Shown here: piece by piece, positions 60,676-64,000 of the stretch
Layout of the letters: every line of letters begins with the position of its first letter
How positions within the stretch are numbered: position 1 is the stretch's first letter
Made by a program: the position numbers and the translations under genes
Notes under the pieces: generated by a model
What the model was told of the DNA's origin: nothing
What the model saw: the letters and a program-made list of their open reading frames with translations, nothing else
Database searches by the model: none
Assembly: GCF_002934605.1 (NCBI RefSeq)
Contig: NZ_PTJC01000006.1
Span: 620,001-684,000, forward strand
DNA from: Neolewinella xylanilytica
GTDB lineage: Bacteria; Bacteroidota; Bacteroidia; Chitinophagales; Saprospiraceae
Direction: 5' to 3'
Length of the DNA stretch: 64,000 nt

Positions 60676-62796
60676 ATGAATTCCACCGTATCCCCCACCT
60701 CACCGGACCTACAGGCTGCAAACCAGGCCGATATCGCCGAGTTAACCGCCCGCATTTACGCTTACCAGCGCGGGAAGGAAGACGAAGACCGCTTCAAACA
60801 CTATCGCCTGACGCGCGGGGTGTACGGTCAACGTCAGCCAGGCGTGCACATGTTTCGGACCAAGATACCCTTCGGACACATCACCCCGAGCCAGCTGATT
60901 GCCCTGGCCAACATCGCGGAGAAGTACACCAACGGCCGGCTACACATTACCACCCGGCAGAACATTCAGATGCATTACGTCAAGCTGAATGACAGTCCCG
61001 CCATCTGGCAGGAATTGGTGGATGCCGGAATGACGGCCCGCGAAGCCTGTGGCAATACGGTTCGGAACCTGACGGCCAGTCCGCTCGCCGGCGTCGACCC
61101 CGAGGAGCTCTTCGATGTGAGTCCGTATGTATACGCCTCCTTCGACCATTTCCTGCGCAACCCCATCTGCCAGGAAATGGGCCGCAAGATCAAGCCCGCT
61201 TTCTCCAGCAGCGATCGCGATAGCGCCTTCACTTATTTTCACGACTTCGGCTTCATTCCTCGGATGAAGGAGGGGCGGAAAGGGTTCAAGGTGGTAATCG
61301 GCGGAGGTCTCGGTGCCGTATCCATGGTGGCCCATACCGCCTTCGAATTCCTGCCGGCCGATCAGATCATTCCGTTCATGGAGGCCTCCATTCGCGTCTT
61401 CGACCGCTACGGAGAACGCGAAAAGCGGATGAAGGCCCGGATGAAGTTCCTCATCAAAGACCTCGGCTTCGACCGGTTCATGGAGCTGGTCCACGAAGAG
61501 TGGCCCGCCATTGCACACAAGAGCTACGAAGTCGACGAATCCCTGCTGCCCAAGCTGGGATCCATTCCGGAAGATACCTTTCCGCCGGTGGAGCCCGTCG
61601 ACCGCGTCGCCTACGCCGAGTGGTGCCAGACCAACGTACTCGAGCAAAAACAGAAAGGCTACCACGCCGTGGCCATCCGGGTGCCGCTCGGCAACCTCGA
61701 AGCCGAGCAAGCCCGTCTGCTGGCGGAAGTTATCCGCAAATATGCGAGCGACGATATCCGCCTGAGCGTTCAGCAGGGAATGGTCCTGCGCTTCGTTCCC
61801 CCGAGCGCCTTGCCGCACCTCTACAACGGCCTGTACGCGCTCGATCTCGGATTACCGGGCTACGACACAACGGCCGATATTACCGCCTGCCCCGGTACCG
61901 ATACTTGCGCCCTCGGCGTCACCAACTCTACCGGATTGGCCCAGGTGCTGGAGGAGCTAGTCCGCAAGGAGTATCCCGAGATGGTAACTGAAGACGACAT
62001 CCGTATCAAGATTAGCGGCTGTATGAATGCCTGCGGACAACACATGGCCGCCAACATCGGCTTCCACGGGTCCAGTCTGCGCGTCGGCGACCGCATCGCC
62101 CCCGCTATGCAGGTGGTCGTAGGCGGCGGCATTGCCCCCGATGGCCGCGGGTTTATCGCGCAGAAGGTTATCAAGGTACCTACCCGCCGCGTACCCGACG
62201 TGATTCGGATCCTCTTCCAGGACTACCGCGATCACGCCAATGACGGCGAATACTACAACGATTACGCCGAACGCCAGGGCAAACGGTACTTCTACGGTCT
62301 GCTGAAGTCACTCGGCGATACGGCGGAGATCACCGACGAGGAGTTCTACGACTGGGGACAGGACGACGAGTACAAACAGGAGATCGGCGTAGGGGAGTGT
62401 GCCGGCGTAAGCCTCGACGTCATCGGGGCCATTTTGAACGACAGCACCGATAAACTGAAGTCTGCCGCGGTAAGCCTACAAGCCGACGCCCCCGCTGACG
62501 CCGGTTACCACGCCTATTCGGCGATGGTCACGGCAGCCAAGGCGTTGCTCCTTTCGGAGGACCTGAAGTGTAACACCCATATCGGGATCCTCCGCGATTT
62601 TCAGGAGCACTTCGGTGATCGATTCCCCGAAATTGATAATTTCGAAAACTACGTATTACGTATTAAAAATACGGAGCCTAATACGGCCTTTTCTTCTACG
62701 TATATTGCGGAGGCCCGGGCCTTTGTCACCAAGGCGATCGCTACCCGCGAGCGTCAGTTGGACAAGACCGTGGTCAGTGAATACTACAAGGCCTAA
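60676..62796 (+). CDS. Siroheme/4Fe-4S nitrite/sulfite reductase with a C-terminal helical (HEPN-like) extension
   Basis: The 706-residue protein has two ferredoxin-like/reductase repeats, with the RQNIQMHYV and NTVRNLTASPLAGVDPEELFDV motifs, and the iron-sulfur/siroheme Cys set ACPGTDTC (Cys405, Cys411) and GCMNAC (Cys449, Cys453). It reduces sulfite to sulfide, or nitrite to ammonia, with ferredoxin electrons; the sulfite role is favoured by the cobA and siroheme synthase genes that follow. Residues about 593-706 form an added helical domain (YSAMVTAAKALLLSEDLKC) resembling HEPN, found on some Bacteroidota homologues. ATG 60676 is preferred over the in-frame TTG/ATG before it because a near -7 element (TACTTTGG, 60665-60672) precedes it. 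Confidence 0.92.
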   Translation: MNSTVSPTSPDLQAANQADIAELTARIYAYQRGKEDEDRFKHYRLTRGVYGQRQPGVHMFRTKIPFGHITPSQLIALANIAEKYTNGRLHITTRQNIQMHYVKLNDSPAIWQELVDAGMTAREACGNTVRNLTASPLAGVDPEELFDVSPYVYASFDHFLRNPICQEMGRKIKPAFSSSDRDSAFTYFHDFGFIPRMKEGRKGFKVVIGGGLGAVSMVAHTAFEFLPADQIIPFMEASIRVFDRYGEREKRMKARMKFLIKDLGFDRFMELVHEEWPAIAHKSYEVDESLLPKLGSIPEDTFPPVEPVDRVAYAEWCQTNVLEQKQKGYHAVAIRVPLGNLEAEQARLLAEVIRKYASDDIRLSVQQGMVLRFVPPSALPHLYNGLYALDLGLPGYDTTADITACPGTDTCALGVTNSTGLAQVLEELVRKEYPEMVTEDDIRIKISGCMNACGQHMAANIGFHGSSLRVGDRIAPAMQVVVGGGIAPDGRGFIAQKVIKVPTRRVPDVIRILFQDYRDHANDGEYYNDYAERQGKRYFYGLLKSLGDTAEITDEEFYDWGQDDEYKQEIGVGECAGVSLDVIGAILNDSTDKLKSAAVSLQADAPADAGYHAYSAMVTAAKALLLSEDLKCNTHIGILRDFQEHFGDRFPEIDNFENYVLRIKNTEPNTAFSSTYIAEARAFVTKAIATRERQLDKTVVSEYYKA

Positions 62797-62818
62797 AAGC
62801 CTTACCCAAATATCCGCC

Positions 62819-63616
62819 ATGCAACCCAAGCAGCCTCCCATCCAACCCCGCCTCACCCTTGTCGGCGCCGGTCCCGGTGATCCGGACCTCATTACCCGAA
62901 AGGGGTTACGGGCCCTGGCTACCGCCGATGCGGTGCTCTACGACGCGTTGAGTAGCGACGCGCTGCTGGACGAAACGCCGGCACACTGCCAGCGCATCTT
63001 CGTTGGCAAACGCGCCGGATGTCACTACAAGCGGCAGGACGAGATCAACGAACTGATCGTTACCACCGCGTTGGAGTACGGCCACGTGGTGCGATTGAAG
63101 GGCGGTGACCCTTTCGTGTTCGGCCGGGGCCAGGAGGAAAAGGCATTCGCCGAGGCGGCCGGTATCCCGGTGGAAATCGTGCCCGGCATCAGTAGCTGCA
63201 TCAGTCTTCCCGAATTACAGGGCGTGGCCCCCACGAGCCGGGGATACGCCGACAGCTTCTGGGTGATCACGGCCCACACCCGCAACGGTGGCCTGAGCGA
63301 CGACCTGTTCCGGGCCGCCCGGTCGAACGCTACCGTGATCATTCTTATGGGCCTGGGGCGCCTCGACCAGATTTGCGCGCTGTGGGACGCCGAAGGCAAG
63401 GGAGCGCTTCCCGCCATGGTCATCCAAAACGGTAGCCGCCCCGACGAGCGCTGCTGGGTCGGTTCCGTCAACGACATCGCTCCCCGGGTGCTCGCCGAGC
63501 GGGATAAGGGCCCGGGCATCATCGTCCTGGGGGAGACCGTCCGTCAGCACGCTGACTTTGTAAATGGCGATCTACGGTCGACCATTCGCGAAGTAGCCAC
63601 AAATCACCCATCGTAA
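62819..63616 (+). CDS. cobA: Uroporphyrinogen-III C-methyltransferase
   Basis: The 265-residue protein has the SUMT motifs: LTLVGAGPGDPDLITRKGL, the segment VRLKGGDPFVFGRGQEEKAF, and IPVEIVPGISSCI followed by PTSRGYADSFWVITAHT. It methylates uroporphyrinogen III at C2 and C7 to precorrin-2 with SAM, the first step towards siroheme, the cofactor of the adjacent reductase. ATG 62819 is chosen because similarity starts there; longer in-frame starts would overlap the reductase gene. It lies 22 bp after that gene. Confidence 0.95.
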   Translation: MQPKQPPIQPRLTLVGAGPGDPDLITRKGLRALATADAVLYDALSSDALLDETPAHCQRIFVGKRAGCHYKRQDEINELIVTTALEYGHVVRLKGGDPFVFGRGQEEKAFAEAAGIPVEIVPGISSCISLPELQGVAPTSRGYADSFWVITAHTRNGGLSDDLFRAARSNATVIILMGLGRLDQICALWDAEGKGALPAMVIQNGSRPDERCWVGSVNDIAPRVLAERDKGPGIIVLGETVRQHADFVNGDLRSTIREVATNHPS

Positions 63617-63629
63617 AGCGCACCGTCAA

Positions 63630-64000
63630 ATGACCAACCCCCTGTACCCCGCGTTTTTTCGCCTCGACCGCCTCGACATGCTCGTGGTGGGGGCCGGAGA
63701 AGTAGGGGAGGAGAAGCTGAGCTTTATCCTGAAAAGCAGCCCCAACGCCCGGGTTACGATCGTCGCCCCCTGGATGGGAGCGGACTTACGGGAATTGCTG
63801 GATGCGTACGAACGGCAAACTAAAGAAGCGGATGGCGCCGGAGCGCGGGTGGCCGTGTCTGGCGAGCAATTCGCGGGCGTTTGGCATACCCCTGCCGGCG
63901 GACGAATAACCTGGTACCAACGGGAATTTCGTCCCGCCGACGTGAAAGAGGTCGATCTGGTGGTGGCCGCTACCAATTTCAAGGAAGTTAATTACGCCGT
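63630..64000 (+). CDS. Precorrin-2 dehydrogenase / sirohydrochlorin ferrochelatase type siroheme synthase (3' end cut)
   Basis: The open frame runs to the window end (about 123 codons). It starts MTNPLYPAFFRLDRLDMLVV and GAGEVGEEKLSFILKSSPNA, a Rossmann NAD-binding motif of the CysG-N/MET8 family, then WYQREFRPADVKEVDLVVAA and TNFKEVNYAV. It oxidises precorrin-2 to sirohydrochlorin and may also insert iron. It follows cobA by 13 bp and completes the siroheme branch; the rest lies outside the window. Confidence 0.9.
   Translation, partial: MTNPLYPAFFRLDRLDMLVVGAGEVGEEKLSFILKSSPNARVTIVAPWMGADLRELLDAYERQTKEADGAGARVAVSGEQFAGVWHTPAGGRITWYQREFRPADVKEVDLVVAATNFKEVNYA

Overview
The window is GC-rich chromosomal DNA from a member of the Bacteroidota, most likely a marine Saprospiria/Lewinella-type bacterium. 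The phylum call rests on several independent signs: type IX secretion (T9SS) cargo with type A and type B C-terminal sorting domains, a PorP/SprF protein beside a PorE-like OmpA lipoprotein-type protein, a SusC/SusD pair, phylum-restricted families (TIGR02757, DUF2480, DUF6913-like, GYDIA-type GHMP kinase, DUF3536), and many promoters of the Bacteroidota form TTTG-N19/20-TAnnTTTG instead of the E. coli form. The narrower placement is inference. Coding density is high, both strands are used, and there is no prophage, insertion sequence, CRISPR array or rRNA operon.

Layout. 1-10.5 kb: a penicillin acylase cut by the window start, a lipoprotein, a TIGR02757 protein, an alpha/beta hydrolase, a MarR regulator, scpB (preceded by 16 perfect copies of an 8-bp repeat), a DUF2480 protein, and a T9SS-linked PorP/SprF-PorE-like pair ending in a shortened DUF805 gene. 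10.5-11.5 kb: about 1 kb of non-coding repeats, an 88/89-bp array followed by a 166-bp array. 11.5-24.9 kb: mainly housekeeping (nadA, an oxidoreductase, an EamA transporter, an Omp85-like barrel, a glycosyltransferase, nadK, sodA, a DUF3536 glycosidase-like protein, a DnaQ-like exonuclease), plus an AT-hook/helix-hairpin-helix protein that looks like a nucleoid protein. 25-42 kb, minus strand: tRNA-Ile(CAT), an FNR-type reductase, a GHMP kinase, rpsA, a 1092-residue modular T9SS cargo protein, tRNA-Cys, a second T9SS cargo protein, an AsmA-like protein, dapA, accA, a coiled-coil membrane protein and corA. 42.7-46.5 kb, minus: efp-accB-accC, radC, a Nudix hydrolase. 46.6-51.8 kb, plus: a PLP enzyme, a fatty-acid-hydroxylase-type protein, an alkyltransferase-like protein, tsaB, truA, a WecA-like glycan initiator and crcB. 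51.8-59.6 kb: an O-antigen ligase and Wzz-like protein opposite a SusC/SusD pair, then an ECF sigma factor. 59.6-64 kb: a 1-kb gene-poor stretch with nested hairpins, then a sulfite reductase-cobA-siroheme synthase operon cut by the window end.

Functional links: efp-accB-accC and the accA-DUF6913-dapA cluster supply malonyl-CoA and lysine/cell-wall precursors; the WecA-like enzyme, ligase, Wzz-like protein and GT4 enzyme suggest cell-surface polysaccharide assembly; the last operon reduces sulfite and makes the siroheme its reductase needs. I found no clear, wholly new multi-gene system. The most unusual items are the repeat array touching the scpB start codon, the 1-kb inverted repeat complex, the AT-hook/HhH protein, the OmpA-DUF1573 fusion, the five-module T9SS protein, the terminator whose U-tract is also a promoter box, and the structured gap before the sulfite reductase.
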